Shown here piece after piece: positions 43,661 through 51,832 of a DNA stretch of 64,000 nucleotides (positions are counted from its first letter, which is position 1; each line of letters begins with the position of its first letter). A program made the position numbers and the translations under genes. Location of the stretch: the NCBI GenBank assembly GCA_014204635.1, contig JACHLS010000009.1:62001-126000 (forward strand), in the 5' to 3' direction. This DNA comes from Sporosarcina luteola. GTDB taxonomy: Bacteria; Bacillota; Bacilli; Bacillales_A; Planococcaceae. Under the pieces are notes generated by a model. It ran no database searches, had not been told where the DNA came from, and was given only the letters and a program-made list of their open reading frames with translations.

Positions 43661-44572
43661 TTAATTTTTTGATACGAGTATTGCTAAAGCAAGTGAATAT
43701 AATTTACTTTCCATACGATCTGATCGCGAAGTAAGGACGACGGGTGCCTTGGCGCCTTGAATGACTGCCCCCACTTTTGCTTGGGCAAAATACATAAGCG
43801 ACTTATAGAGGATATTTCCCGCCTCGATAGTAGGAACGAGAAGGATATCCGCTTTCCCTGCCGTCTCTCCTGCTATTCCTTTATGTTCAGCAGCTTCCAC
43901 TGACACCGCATTATCAAGCGCCAACGGACCGTCAACGAGGCAGCCGCTAATTTGTCCCCTATGATTCATGGCAACCAATGCTGCTGCATCCAATGTCGGC
44001 TGCATAGCCGGGTTCACCGTTTCGACTGCGGCTAAAGGTGCGACTATCGGTTTTTCAATACCGCATGCGTGTGCAGCCTGAACTGCGTTGCGGACAATTT
44101 GCGCTTTTTCCATTAGGTCAGGGGCAATATTCATCGCGGCGTCCGTAACAAACAGCAAACGATCATAACCTGGCACTTCGAAAGCTGCAACATGGGACAG
44201 GATCGTCTCCTTGCGCAATCCATAATCTCGGTTGAGTACTTCCTTCAAAATAGTTGCGGTTGGCATATTCCCTTTCATGAGAACATCCGCTTTACCGCTG
44301 GAAACCGATTGGACCGCCAATTGGGCTGCCTGCTGCTGATCAGATGCGTTTACAATGTCAATAAGCGCATGATCCAGCAGACGCACATCAACCTTGGCAA
44401 TGATTGAACGTATTTCATCTTCTTCACCGAATAATCGGAATGTCGCAAGACTTCGCTCTAATGCCAGTTTAACGGCGCCAAGCACATGCGAATCCGCAGC
44501 GTTGGCAACCGAAACGACGGGTCGTTGTTCCGAAGCTGCCGCTTTCTCAATTAAAGAATCGAGTGATGCCAT
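43661..44572 (-). CDS. ptb: Phosphate butyryltransferase
   Basis: This 303-residue phosphotransacetylase-fold enzyme moves branched or straight short acyl groups from CoA to phosphate, feeding Buk. Visible features are VSSGKADVLMKGNMPTATILK and the C-terminal segment AKVGAVIQGAKAPVVLTSRSD typical of Pta/Ptb. ATG 44572 (MASLDSL) has AGGGA nine bases upstream. It begins 15 bases after bkdR stops, leaving no space for a separate upstream promoter. Confidence 0.92.
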   Translation of the reverse strand: MASLDSLIEKAAASEQRPVVSVANAADSHVLGAVKLALERSLATFRLFGEEDEIRSIIAKVDVRLLDHALIDIVNASDQQQAAQLAVQSVSSGKADVLMKGNMPTATILKEVLNRDYGLRKETILSHVAAFEVPGYDRLLFVTDAAMNIAPDLMEKAQIVRNAVQAAHACGIEKPIVAPLAAVETVNPAMQPTLDAAALVAMNHRGQISGCLVDGPLALDNAVSVEAAEHKGIAGETAGKADILLVPTIEAGNILYKSLMYFAQAKVGAVIQGAKAPVVLTSRSDRMESKLYSLALAILVSKN

Positions 44573-44587
44573 CGTTATCATTCCCTG

Positions 44588-46621
44588 TCAGATAAGTTTA
44601 TATTTCTCCAATTTGTAATAAAGAGAACGGAGCGAAATTCCTAAACGGCTTGCGGTGAGGGATTTATTGCCATCGTTCTCTTGCAGCGCCTTTTCAAGTA
44701 CAGCCCGCTCATAATCATCCATGATAGACGCGAGGGTACTTTTCTCCAGCGATACCTCCTCCTCCACCTTTGTATCATTTGGAAAGAGGGACTTCCGTAT
44801 ATCTTCTTCCTTAATGATGATGGTGCCTGGTTGCATATATATCATGGCCCGGCTTAATACATTTTCCAATTCTCGGACGTTGCCCGGCCAGTCATACTGG
44901 GCGAGCCGGTCCAGCGCTTCCTCTGTTATCGATTCTACATTCATGCCGAATTCTTGATTCAGCTTGCCGAGCAAGTGATTTGCCACTTCAGGCAAGTCTC
45001 CTTTTCGTGTGCGCAGTGGCGGAATGTGGATCGACAAGCGATTCAAGTGATAATAAAGTTCTTCGTGGAACTTGCCCTCATGCATAGCCTTCTCCAAGTT
45101 TTTCGAACTGGCCGTAATAATACGTGCATGGTGTCCCTTTTGGTCCGATTGTATTTGACTTGCCTTGGTCATGATATAATCCAGCAGTCTTTTTTGTGTT
45201 TTCTGCGGCAGATCCGAGATTTCATCTAGAAATAATGTTCCTTTTCCCGTTTCAGCCAGCAAGCCTGCCCTACGCCCTCCTGTTTCAACTGGGTCCTCAC
45301 CGAACAATTCTTTCTCTATAATAGCAGGATCAATGACGCTGCAATTTACCCGAATAAAATTATAGTTCTTCCGATCGCTTCCCGAATGGATCGCGTGTGC
45401 AAACAACTCCTTGCCAGTCCCCGGTTCTCCGCGCAGCAGGACAGGAGCAGACGATTTTGCGGCAACTTTAGCTTGTTCAATAGCCAGTTCAATATCCGGT
45501 GAACTTCCGTTAATATCAGAAAATGAATATGTAGATTCAAGTTTTCGGATGATAGAACGCGCCCAATCCAGCTCGCGCATGAGACTTCTCATTTCTGTTA
45601 TATCATGAATGACTCCCACACTGCCCATGACATGCTGGTCGACAATGATAGGCGCCACGTTGACAATGACGTCCCGATTCGATTCTCCGATACGCATATT
45701 CACACCGCGTACAGGCTTTTTCGTCTTCAGTACCTTCATATGGATGCTTTCGCCTTCATTAATATCCACAGTCGCCGGTTTTCCGACCACCTCATCTTCA
45801 GACAGGCCGGTAATCCGGGTATAAGCTGGGTTGACTAATATGCCGTTGCCTTTGTTGTCAACGACAGAAATGGCATCATCGCTCGAATGAATAATCGCTT
45901 CCAACATCGTTTTTACTTGCTTTAAGTCTGTTATTTCCTCAGCGAGCTTCAATACTTCCGAAACGTCTTTAAATACAGCAAACGCTCCAATTTTATCTCC
46001 TTCCGAAGTGAAAAGAGGGAAGCGGGAGCTGACAATCTTCAGACCATTGGGCAATTGAAGTTCTTCGTTCGATTCCACCTTGCCTGACTTGAAAACCCTG
46101 ACAAGTTTGCTTTCGGGAATGATCTCTCCGATTGGCGTACCAATGGTCAATTCACTTTGGACGCCTAACATCCTGCAAGCGCTTTCATTGATAAAATCAA
46201 TCATCCCTTGCGCATTGATGCCGATCATTCCTTCTTCAACCGAATTAAAAATGAGCTGCTGTTTATGAATTTCTGTTTGAACTTGTTGAATAAAATGATT
46301 CTTCTCGTTTAACAGATGGACAATCAAACTGGCCACAGAACCCGGTACAAGCATAGTTCCCGGCGGTTTGTATTCCATTAATTCCGCAAACACGGCAGGA
46401 TCTCCTGTGACATCAAATACGATGTGAACGGGTTCCGCCAAAAATGGCTTCCATTGGTGCCCGGTACGGATACCCAGTTCTTTAGCAAGTTGTAAACCCG
46501 GAGCCTTTTCATCCTGATCCACGATTGCGAAAACTTGCATGAAATCTAAATTGTTAATGAGATGCAATAATGCGGAGCCGCCTTTCCCTGCTCCAATAAT
46601 CAAAACCTTTTGCAAGGACAT
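44588..46621 (-). CDS. bkdR: BkdR-type regulator lacking the GAFTGA loop
   Basis: The 677-residue protein has an N-terminal Rossmann-like domain (VLIIGAGKGGSALLHLI) and two PAS domains (about 130-230 and 245-355). An AAA+ domain (about 375-610) has Walker A RGEPGTGKE near 400 and Walker B TLFLDEI near 465. A C-terminal Fis-type helix-turn-helix (TASRLGISLRSLYYKLEKY) follows. It aligns with BkdR, the activator of the branched-chain operon. The loop that should read GAFTGA instead reads FGEDPVETGGRRAGLLAETG, so sigma-54 contact is doubtful. Its own promoter looks sigma-A dependent. Confidence 0.9.
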   Translation of the reverse strand: MSLQKVLIIGAGKGGSALLHLINNLDFMQVFAIVDQDEKAPGLQLAKELGIRTGHQWKPFLAEPVHIVFDVTGDPAVFAELMEYKPPGTMLVPGSVASLIVHLLNEKNHFIQQVQTEIHKQQLIFNSVEEGMIGINAQGMIDFINESACRMLGVQSELTIGTPIGEIIPESKLVRVFKSGKVESNEELQLPNGLKIVSSRFPLFTSEGDKIGAFAVFKDVSEVLKLAEEITDLKQVKTMLEAIIHSSDDAISVVDNKGNGILVNPAYTRITGLSEDEVVGKPATVDINEGESIHMKVLKTKKPVRGVNMRIGESNRDVIVNVAPIIVDQHVMGSVGVIHDITEMRSLMRELDWARSIIRKLESTYSFSDINGSSPDIELAIEQAKVAAKSSAPVLLRGEPGTGKELFAHAIHSGSDRKNYNFIRVNCSVIDPAIIEKELFGEDPVETGGRRAGLLAETGKGTLFLDEISDLPQKTQKRLLDYIMTKASQIQSDQKGHHARIITASSKNLEKAMHEGKFHEELYYHLNRLSIHIPPLRTRKGDLPEVANHLLGKLNQEFGMNVESITEEALDRLAQYDWPGNVRELENVLSRAMIYMQPGTIIIKEEDIRKSLFPNDTKVEEEVSLEKSTLASIMDDYERAVLEKALQENDGNKSLTASRLGISLRSLYYKLEKYKLI

Positions 46622-46666
46622 TCAATCTCCTTTAACAAGAATGCAATCTTTTGCAAATCCAATTTA

Positions 46667-46695
46667 ATCATACACCATTACTCCTTTCTTGACAA
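46667..46695 (-). promoter_or_regulatory. Sigma-A promoter of bkdR and the bkd operon
   Basis: TTGTCA (46695-46690) and TATGAT (46672-46667) on the minus strand are 17 bases apart, 45 bases before the bkdR ATG. Its -35 hexamer lies almost exactly opposite the -35 of the divergent promoter. Confidence 0.7.
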
Positions 46696-46716
46696 TAATT
46701 GATGACGCTGTAAAAT
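46689..46716 (+). promoter_or_regulatory. Sigma-A promoter of the DUF2627 gene
   Basis: TTGACA (46689-46694) and TAAAAT (46711-46716) are separated by 16 bases. The -35 overlaps the bkdR -35 on the other strand. Confidence 0.7.
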
Positions 46717-46741
46717 TAAATTCGATAAGGAGTTGTTTACA

Positions 46742-46981
46742 ATGGCCCGTTTGGCGGCGTTTATTGTCCTTCTCATACCCGGTTTGATGGCAGCTTTCGG
46801 CATCAAATTGATGAGAGATTCATTGTTCGGTATATTATTCAGTCCGTTCCCTTACATCTGGCTGCAGTTTTTGATCGGTTTCCTTCTGTTTGCTGCCGGT
46901 CTCGGGTTCTTCGCCGGTTTTTTGCTTCGACGCGACCGGAGAAAAGGGCGTGTACAAGAAAAGTTTCAGGAAAAACGTTAG
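46742..46981 (+). CDS. yqzF: DUF2627 membrane protein (YqzF)
   Basis: This 79-residue protein has two transmembrane helices (about residues 5-25 and 42-64) and a basic tail (RRDRRKGRVQEKFQEKR), the pattern of the DUF2627 family. B. subtilis yqzF also lies beside the bkd operon. ATG 46742 (MARLAAFIV) has AAGGAG nine bases upstream; the longer TTG frame at 46733 does not. The gene is divergent from bkdR, with overlapping promoters. Function is unknown. Confidence 0.82.
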   Translation: MARLAAFIVLLIPGLMAAFGIKLMRDSLFGILFSPFPYIWLQFLIGFLLFAAGLGFFAGFLLRRDRRKGRVQEKFQEKR

Positions 46982-47028
46982 ATCGGTTGAAAGACGTTAC
47001 ATAAGTTTTTGCGAGCAAGCGTAGATAC

Positions 47029-47060
47029 AAAAAAGCAGTCGGAATCCCGACTGCTTTTTT
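47029..47060. terminator. Bidirectional terminator between yqzF and the GDPD gene
   Basis: AAAAAAGCAGTCGG (47029-47042) and CCGACTGCTTTTTT (47047-47060) form a perfect stem serving the convergent genes. Confidence 0.92.
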
Positions 47061-47066
47061 GTATAT

Positions 47067-47777
47067 TCAACCCAAAGCTTGCACAAATCGTTCTGGATAA
47101 TCCGTAATCCATCCGGCAATCCGCCCTTCACTTAGAAGAGCTTGCTCTTTTCCTGTCACTCCATACATTCTGAGAACTTTTCCTGATTCGATTAGCATCT
47201 CCTTGAACGGCTCTTTCCATAACCTCTTATGGAAATGGAAACTATCTACTTCAAAATCAGCCAGACGGTTTGGTTCAAGTTGCCGCTTTTTCAATAATAA
47301 CGCAGTTTCCATCTTCGGTTCAAGCTCTCGCACGCGTTGCAATATTCCATAATCAAATGAGGAAAAATGGACCTGATCGAGCAAAGCAGCCATATCCAAA
47401 ATTTCATTTAGCGATTCGGGGTTTGCAATGACAGTCTCCTTCAATTCGATATTTAATGCAATGTTATGCAATAAACAGAAGGAAACGGTTTCTCTTAAGG
47501 AAGGAACCCGGCTGCCCATGAATAGTCTCCAAAATCTCTTTCCAATTCGAATATGCTCTAGTTCACTCCATGCCAGTGAAGATACCGGCCTTCTCCTTCC
47601 TGCAACGCGTTGCAAACCTGGATCATGCAGGACAACAGGAATGCCGTCACTCGTAATCTGAACATCAATCTCAAGACCATCAGCCCCCAGATGAAGGGCT
47701 TCCTTGAATGCAGCCATTGTATTTTCAAAACGATGGGCGGAAGCACCCCGATGAGCGAACACGAGCGGCCTAGACAT
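47067..47777 (-). CDS. yqiK: Glycerophosphodiester phosphodiesterase (YqiK-like)
   Basis: This 236-residue GDPD TIM-barrel enzyme has AHRGASAHRFENT near the start, the metal ligands in GADGLEIDVQ and the second histidine in VVLHDPGL. It hydrolyses glycerophosphodiesters to glycerol 3-phosphate and an alcohol. No signal peptide is present, so it is cytosolic. Start 47777 (MSRPLVFAHRG) overlaps the fapA stop by eight bases, so the gene is translationally coupled to fapA. In B. subtilis, yqiK lies in the same interval near spo0A. Confidence 0.88.
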   Translation of the reverse strand: MSRPLVFAHRGASAHRFENTMAAFKEALHLGADGLEIDVQITSDGIPVVLHDPGLQRVAGRRRPVSSLAWSELEHIRIGKRFWRLFMGSRVPSLRETVSFCLLHNIALNIELKETVIANPESLNEILDMAALLDQVHFSSFDYGILQRVRELEPKMETALLLKKRQLEPNRLADFEVDSFHFHKRLWKEPFKEMLIESGKVLRMYGVTGKEQALLSEGRIAGWITDYPERFVQALG

Positions 47778-49335
47778 TGAGTACATTGTCAAAGACTTCA
47801 AAAACACCTTTTGTTGTCTTTGTAAGTGTGGTGGATTTTTGTCCTATGTGGATAATGACGCCTGGATAAGCTTCTTGAGACACTTCTATTTTAGGCGGGA
47901 TGGCATTTTTTATTTTTCGCATGCCCAATTGTATTTCAGTATCCAGCTCTAACATTCTACTTAATCCTGCATCAATCGATTGCTGCATTTTATGCAATGC
48001 CTCGGCTTGCTGCCCTACCAACTGATCACCCAGCGCTTCGAATTTGCTCGTATGTTCCTCGAGCTGACGGGTTGTATCTTGGATCTCTTTCAGTTCTTGC
48101 GCCAGATGCTGGATTTCCCTATAAATCAAATCCTTATCCACTCCCTTTGCATGCAGATGGGTCGTTCGCTCATGGTGATTCCCCGCATAAGCGCATTTGA
48201 TCAAATGTAAGGCTTCAATATGTCCGCCAATAATTTTGCCACGATGAACATCCACATGCACCTGGTCAGCAACGACTTCACATCCAAGCATATAAAGGCC
48301 TACATGTACAGCCGAAGCGTATATTTTGCAATTGTTTGCGTGTTTTAAAAAAATATCCCCTTTTGCTTCTATAACTGACATGTTTCCGCCAAATACGCCT
48401 CCCTTTATGTATAAATCTCCTTCTGAAGAGCAGATTTCCTTTGAGTTTGTGACGCCTTCGTTGCCCTCTATCGAAATATCTCCTTTGGCATTAACGGAAT
48501 ATCCTGCAAGGACCGTTCCTAGGATGCGGACTGCACCATCAAACGTAATGGAACCGGTTTCCGGTCCGACGTCCCCATTGATAACTAGCTGAGCACCTAT
48601 GCTGATAACACCTTGGTTAAATTCCAAGGCGCCGCTATGCGAGGCACGCAACACAATTTTATCTCCTTCTTCCACTTCGAATATCGATTTAGCATCATAT
48701 TCCAATCTTGCATCACTGCCCCGTGATGCGGGAACTTCATTTCCAAATATATCGATTCCAGGCGTACCAGCCGTGGGTGGGACTTTTTCACCGAGCCAAT
48801 CACCCTGTTTAATAGGTGTGACAAAATTCATTTCATAATAATCTGCTGATCCATCTTCCCGAATGACCGGCTTTCGTTCGGGACGGTTTATATAAGTAAT
48901 GATAGCGTTCTCCCCATCGACAGGTTGTTTGCCAACTGCAATGGGAAGTGGAGTGCCCGGAAGCAATACCATCGAGTCAAGCGGCTCCCGTCCAAAACTG
49001 ATCCCTAGCTCTTCCATTTCTTGTTCCGCTAGTTGAAGAAGCTTGTCACGATTGCTTTCAGCTTCCTCAATGGTCACATTCAAATAGAGATGGGCTTTCA
49101 TTCGATCCGATTGAACATCAATTTCAAGAAGCGGTACATACGTACCAATCAAATGTTCCTTATCCACTTCCGTAAGCGCTTTCTTCAAGACAGGAAATGA
49201 TTGGATCTTAATTCTTGGATGTTGTTGGATGATCCGATCGAAGGATTTAATTGGAAATCCCCCTTTTTTAAGGCGCAGATACACATTCAGCTCATCTACA
49301 ACAAACAAGTCGAAGAAATCGTTCTCTAGCAGCAC
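47770..49335 (-). CDS. FapA family protein (DUF342)
   Basis: This 521-residue protein has a variable N-terminal region (1-160), a central beta-helix of the FapA/DUF342 type (about 165-400: GTPGIDIFGNEVPA, GSITFDGAVRILG, IKGGVFGGNM) and a C-terminal coiled coil (about 405-470). FapA proteins are polymers found in flagellar or cell-envelope contexts; the exact role is unclear. GTG 49335 has GGAGG nine bases upstream. It follows spo0A across a 200-base gap and is coupled to the GDPD gene. Confidence 0.82.
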   Translation of the reverse strand: MLLENDFFDLFVVDELNVYLRLKKGGFPIKSFDRIIQQHPRIKIQSFPVLKKALTEVDKEHLIGTYVPLLEIDVQSDRMKAHLYLNVTIEEAESNRDKLLQLAEQEMEELGISFGREPLDSMVLLPGTPLPIAVGKQPVDGENAIITYINRPERKPVIREDGSADYYEMNFVTPIKQGDWLGEKVPPTAGTPGIDIFGNEVPASRGSDARLEYDAKSIFEVEEGDKIVLRASHSGALEFNQGVISIGAQLVINGDVGPETGSITFDGAVRILGTVLAGYSVNAKGDISIEGNEGVTNSKEICSSEGDLYIKGGVFGGNMSVIEAKGDIFLKHANNCKIYASAVHVGLYMLGCEVVADQVHVDVHRGKIIGGHIEALHLIKCAYAGNHHERTTHLHAKGVDKDLIYREIQHLAQELKEIQDTTRQLEEHTSKFEALGDQLVGQQAEALHKMQQSIDAGLSRMLELDTEIQLGMRKIKNAIPPKIEVSQEAYPGVIIHIGQKSTTLTKTTKGVFEVFDNVLNV

Positions 49336-49465
49336 CAGTCCTCACCTCCATTGTTTATTATTCATTATAATCGATTTACACGACTATTTGGATAGTGAAA
49401 AGGATACAAAGGTTTTGAAGAGGTATGTGATAGAACTTGCATGAAATACAACTGAACTTTATATC

Positions 49466-49505
49466 AAAAAAATAAAACCAACGAAATTTCACACTCGTCG
49501 GCTTT
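49466..49505 (-). terminator. Terminator of spo0A
   Basis: AAAACCAACG (49474-49483) pairs with CGTCGGCTTT (49496-49505), with G-U pairs. A TATTTTTTT run follows on the minus strand. Confidence 0.8.
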
Positions 49506-49538
49506 GAAATCATTTGCTACATTTATATTGATTTTCTT

Positions 49539-50330
49539 TTAGCTTGCCATATGCTCGATTCTGATTTTATCAGCAATCATCGCTATGAATTCACTGTTTG
49601 TCGGTTTGCTTTTCAAATGGTGTACTGTATATCCAAACGTTTTGGAGATAACATCATAATTCCCACGGTTCCAAGCAACTTCGATGGCATGCCGAATAGC
49701 ACGTTCCACTCTTGACGGAGTAGTTTTATACTTTTCAGCAATATCTGGATAAAGGACTTTAGTAACAGATCCAAGTAAATCCACATCTGTGTAGACCATC
49801 TGGATCGCCTCGCGAAGGAATGCATACCCTTTAATATGAGCAGGAACGCCAATTTCTTTAATAATCGATGTGATGGTCGTATCAAGCATTTTTTGGTTAA
49901 TCGGACCTTCCTCTTGGACGGTACTTTCCTGAGTCGCCTGTTTTGTTGGTTTTTGCGTTCCTGCCACTTGAAAAATCTGATTTACCAGACGATCCAATTC
50001 AAACGGTTTTAACATAAAATAAGAAGCACCTAAGCTTGCGGCATGCGACATGACATCTTCCTGGCCAAAAGCCGTCAGCATGATGACATGCATATCATTG
50101 AACTCCGCATTGGATCTTAAAGTTTCCAGCACTGCTATTCCGTCTAAATGTGGCATAATGATATCGAGCAATAAAATATCCGGCACTACCTCTTGCAGCA
50201 TCGATAAACAGACCTTGCCGTTATGGGCGGTCCAAATGATTTCAAATTCAGCCTGGTTTTCCAAATAGGTCTTCATTGTCCGTACCAGTTCCTTATTGTC
50301 ATCCGCAATTGCAATTTTAACTTTCTCCAT
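49539..50330 (-). CDS. spo0A: Sporulation response regulator Spo0A
   Basis: This 263-residue master regulator of sporulation has a receiver domain (residues 1-125) with the acid pair in IADDN, the phosphorylated aspartate in [12 protein letters not shown] (about residue 56) and the lysine in LKPFEL. The C-terminal DNA-binding domain (about 148-263) contains [18 protein letters not shown]. Phosphorylated Spo0A binds 0A boxes and launches sporulation. GGAGGATC lies upstream. Two 0A-box-like sites and a sigma-H-like element precede the gene, consistent with autoregulation. Confidence 0.97.
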   Translation of the reverse strand: MEKVKIAIADDNKELVRTMKTYLENQAEFEIIWTAHNGKVCLSMLQEVVPDILLLDIIMPHLDGIAVLETLRSNAEFNDMHVIMLTAFGQEDVMSHAASLGASYFMLKPFELDRLVNQIFQVAGTQKPTKQATQESTVQEEGPINQKMLDTTITSIIKEIGVPAHIKGYAFLREAIQMVYTDVDLLGSVTKVLYPDIAEKYKTTPSRVERAIRHAIEVAWNRGNYDVISKTFGYTVHHLKSKPTNSEFIAMIADKIRIEHMAS

Positions 50331-50386
50331 TCCGATCCTCCTAAATGATATCCATATTGATTGTATCGTCCTGTGCTTAGGAAAAT

Positions 50387-50463
50387 TTCGACAAAACGTT
50401 GAAGAATCCTCTATGGAACGTAAAAATGCATCTTATGTATTATGATTTCCCTATATTTCGACT
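50387..50463 (-). promoter_or_regulatory. 0A-box-like sites and possible sigma-H promoter of spo0A
   Basis: On the minus strand TTTTGTCGAAA (core TGTCGAA at 50393-50387) matches the 0A box, and AGTCGAA (50463-50457) matches it with one change. AGAGGATT (around 50412-50405) lies ahead of a CGAAAT element, the arrangement of the sigma-H (Ps) promoter known in B. subtilis. Confidence 0.5.
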
Positions 50464-50507
50464 ATCTTCTATGTTTTATTGAGAACGAACGGTGGGACTC
50501 ATTGTTA

Positions 50508-50549
50508 AGCAGCAGGAAGGAAATGCATTTTCCTTCCTGTGCCGCTGCC
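50508..50549 (-). terminator. Hairpin downstream of spoIVB
   Basis: AGGAAGGAAA (50514-50523) pairs with TTTCCTTCCT (50529-50538), with partly paired flanks. There is no T-run on the minus strand, so it may be a weak terminator or RNA-stabilising hairpin. Confidence 0.4.
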
Positions 50550-50586
50550 TTTTAGGAATGTTACAAGCGAGTGATGGATCTTTTTT

Positions 50587-51552
50587 TTACTTTTCGCCGT
50601 TCCGCATTGTGACAAGGAAGAGGCCTGCTCCCTTCTGTGGTTCGTCTACAAACATATGCGTGACAGCCCCGACAAATTTTCCTTTTTGGATGACCGGACT
50701 TCCGCTCATGCCCTGTAGAATACCGCCGGTTTTAGCAAGTAATTTTGAATCAGTCAGTATGAAATGGAATTGTTCTTCCTCAATTTTCGTGATAGTAATG
50801 GTGAATTTTCCAACCTCTGTCCCTTTGACAGTCGTATAAATTTGCGCTTCACCCAGTTGCAGCTCACGCGGTTGCATAATTTCCAAGGGCTCGGCTAACA
50901 CTTTCTTTGAAGCATCATTCCATGTTCCGAAAATGCCGTAGATCCCATTCGTTTGAATCTTCCCTAAATAATCTTCATTTTTGACAATGGAAGATATTTT
51001 ATAACCCGGCACACCGGGAACGCTCTTTTTGATTTGTTCAATTTCTGACAGATAAATCGTACCTTCTTTAAAGGTAGGTGGTGATTTCAAGGAACTATCG
51101 ACGATTTGATGGCCTAGCGCCCCGTATGTCCCTTTTTGCGGATCGACATACGTCAAGGTCCCCGTCCCTTCCGTTCGGTCTTTCAAAAAAGGGAAAAGAC
51201 GTTTTAAGGCATTTGAATCGGCATTCATAACGCTCTCTTCTCCATCACGGGCAATGAGCAAGCGGATCTGTTCCTGTTTGATGTTCGGTAAGATGCTTTC
51301 GACATCTTGCACTGTTTTGATTTCTTTATCACCTAGCTGGCGGATGGAGTCGCCGGCCTTCAACCACGTATCATCGTTGACGAGTACGTCACCTGTGATA
51401 AACACACCGGACAAATCCATTTGGATGCCGATGGATTGCCCCATCGGGATGACCGAACCGCTCTCCGCAGCAGCTTTGTCATAATGGAATGGCAATAAAA
51501 ATAACAGCGCGGCAAACGAAACGGTCAGCTTGAGTCGTCTATTCCATCCCAT
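50587..51552 (-). CDS. spoIVB: SpoIVB serine peptidase, short form
   Basis: SpoIVB is made in the forespore and signals to the mother cell by cleaving SpoIVFA. The 321-residue protein has a signal peptide (MGWNRRLKLTVSFAALLFLL), a PDZ domain (about 40-115: GDVLVNDDTWLKAGDSI) and an S55 peptidase domain. His lies in GALGHQIVD (about 148), Asp in ILTDSKLL and Ser in GMSGSP (about 282). It is about 100 residues shorter than B. subtilis SpoIVB: the domain between signal peptide and PDZ is missing and the C-terminus ends early. The catalytic triad is intact. Confidence 0.9.
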   Translation of the reverse strand: MGWNRRLKLTVSFAALLFLLPFHYDKAAAESGSVIPMGQSIGIQMDLSGVFITGDVLVNDDTWLKAGDSIRQLGDKEIKTVQDVESILPNIKQEQIRLLIARDGEESVMNADSNALKRLFPFLKDRTEGTGTLTYVDPQKGTYGALGHQIVDSSLKSPPTFKEGTIYLSEIEQIKKSVPGVPGYKISSIVKNEDYLGKIQTNGIYGIFGTWNDASKKVLAEPLEIMQPRELQLGEAQIYTTVKGTEVGKFTITITKIEEEQFHFILTDSKLLAKTGGILQGMSGSPVIQKGKFVGAVTHMFVDEPQKGAGLFLVTMRNGEK

Positions 51553-51779
51553 GGTTCACCTCCTCAAATAAGATACTAATGGTATGTCCGTTCGCACGGA
51601 TGTTATAAGAGGGTAATTCAAGCAAAAAGACATGAATTACGCATACGAATTTTGTTTACCCGTTATAGGATGAGGAAAAAGGACACACCCTATCCATATG
51701 ATGCAGCAAAACAGAGTTATGATTTTCCCCCGAAATAAGAATCATCAATGATAACGACATATTTCCGTGTCACTATATA

Positions 51780-51812
51780 CGAAAAAAACGTACACAAGAG
51801 CATGCACGTTTT
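51780..51812 (-). terminator. Terminator of recN
   Basis: AACGTACA (51787-51794) pairs with TGCACGTT (51803-51810), with one G-U pair. A TTTTTTC run follows on the minus strand. Confidence 0.75.
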
Positions 51813-51832
51813 TGCTAAGTTATAGACCTATA

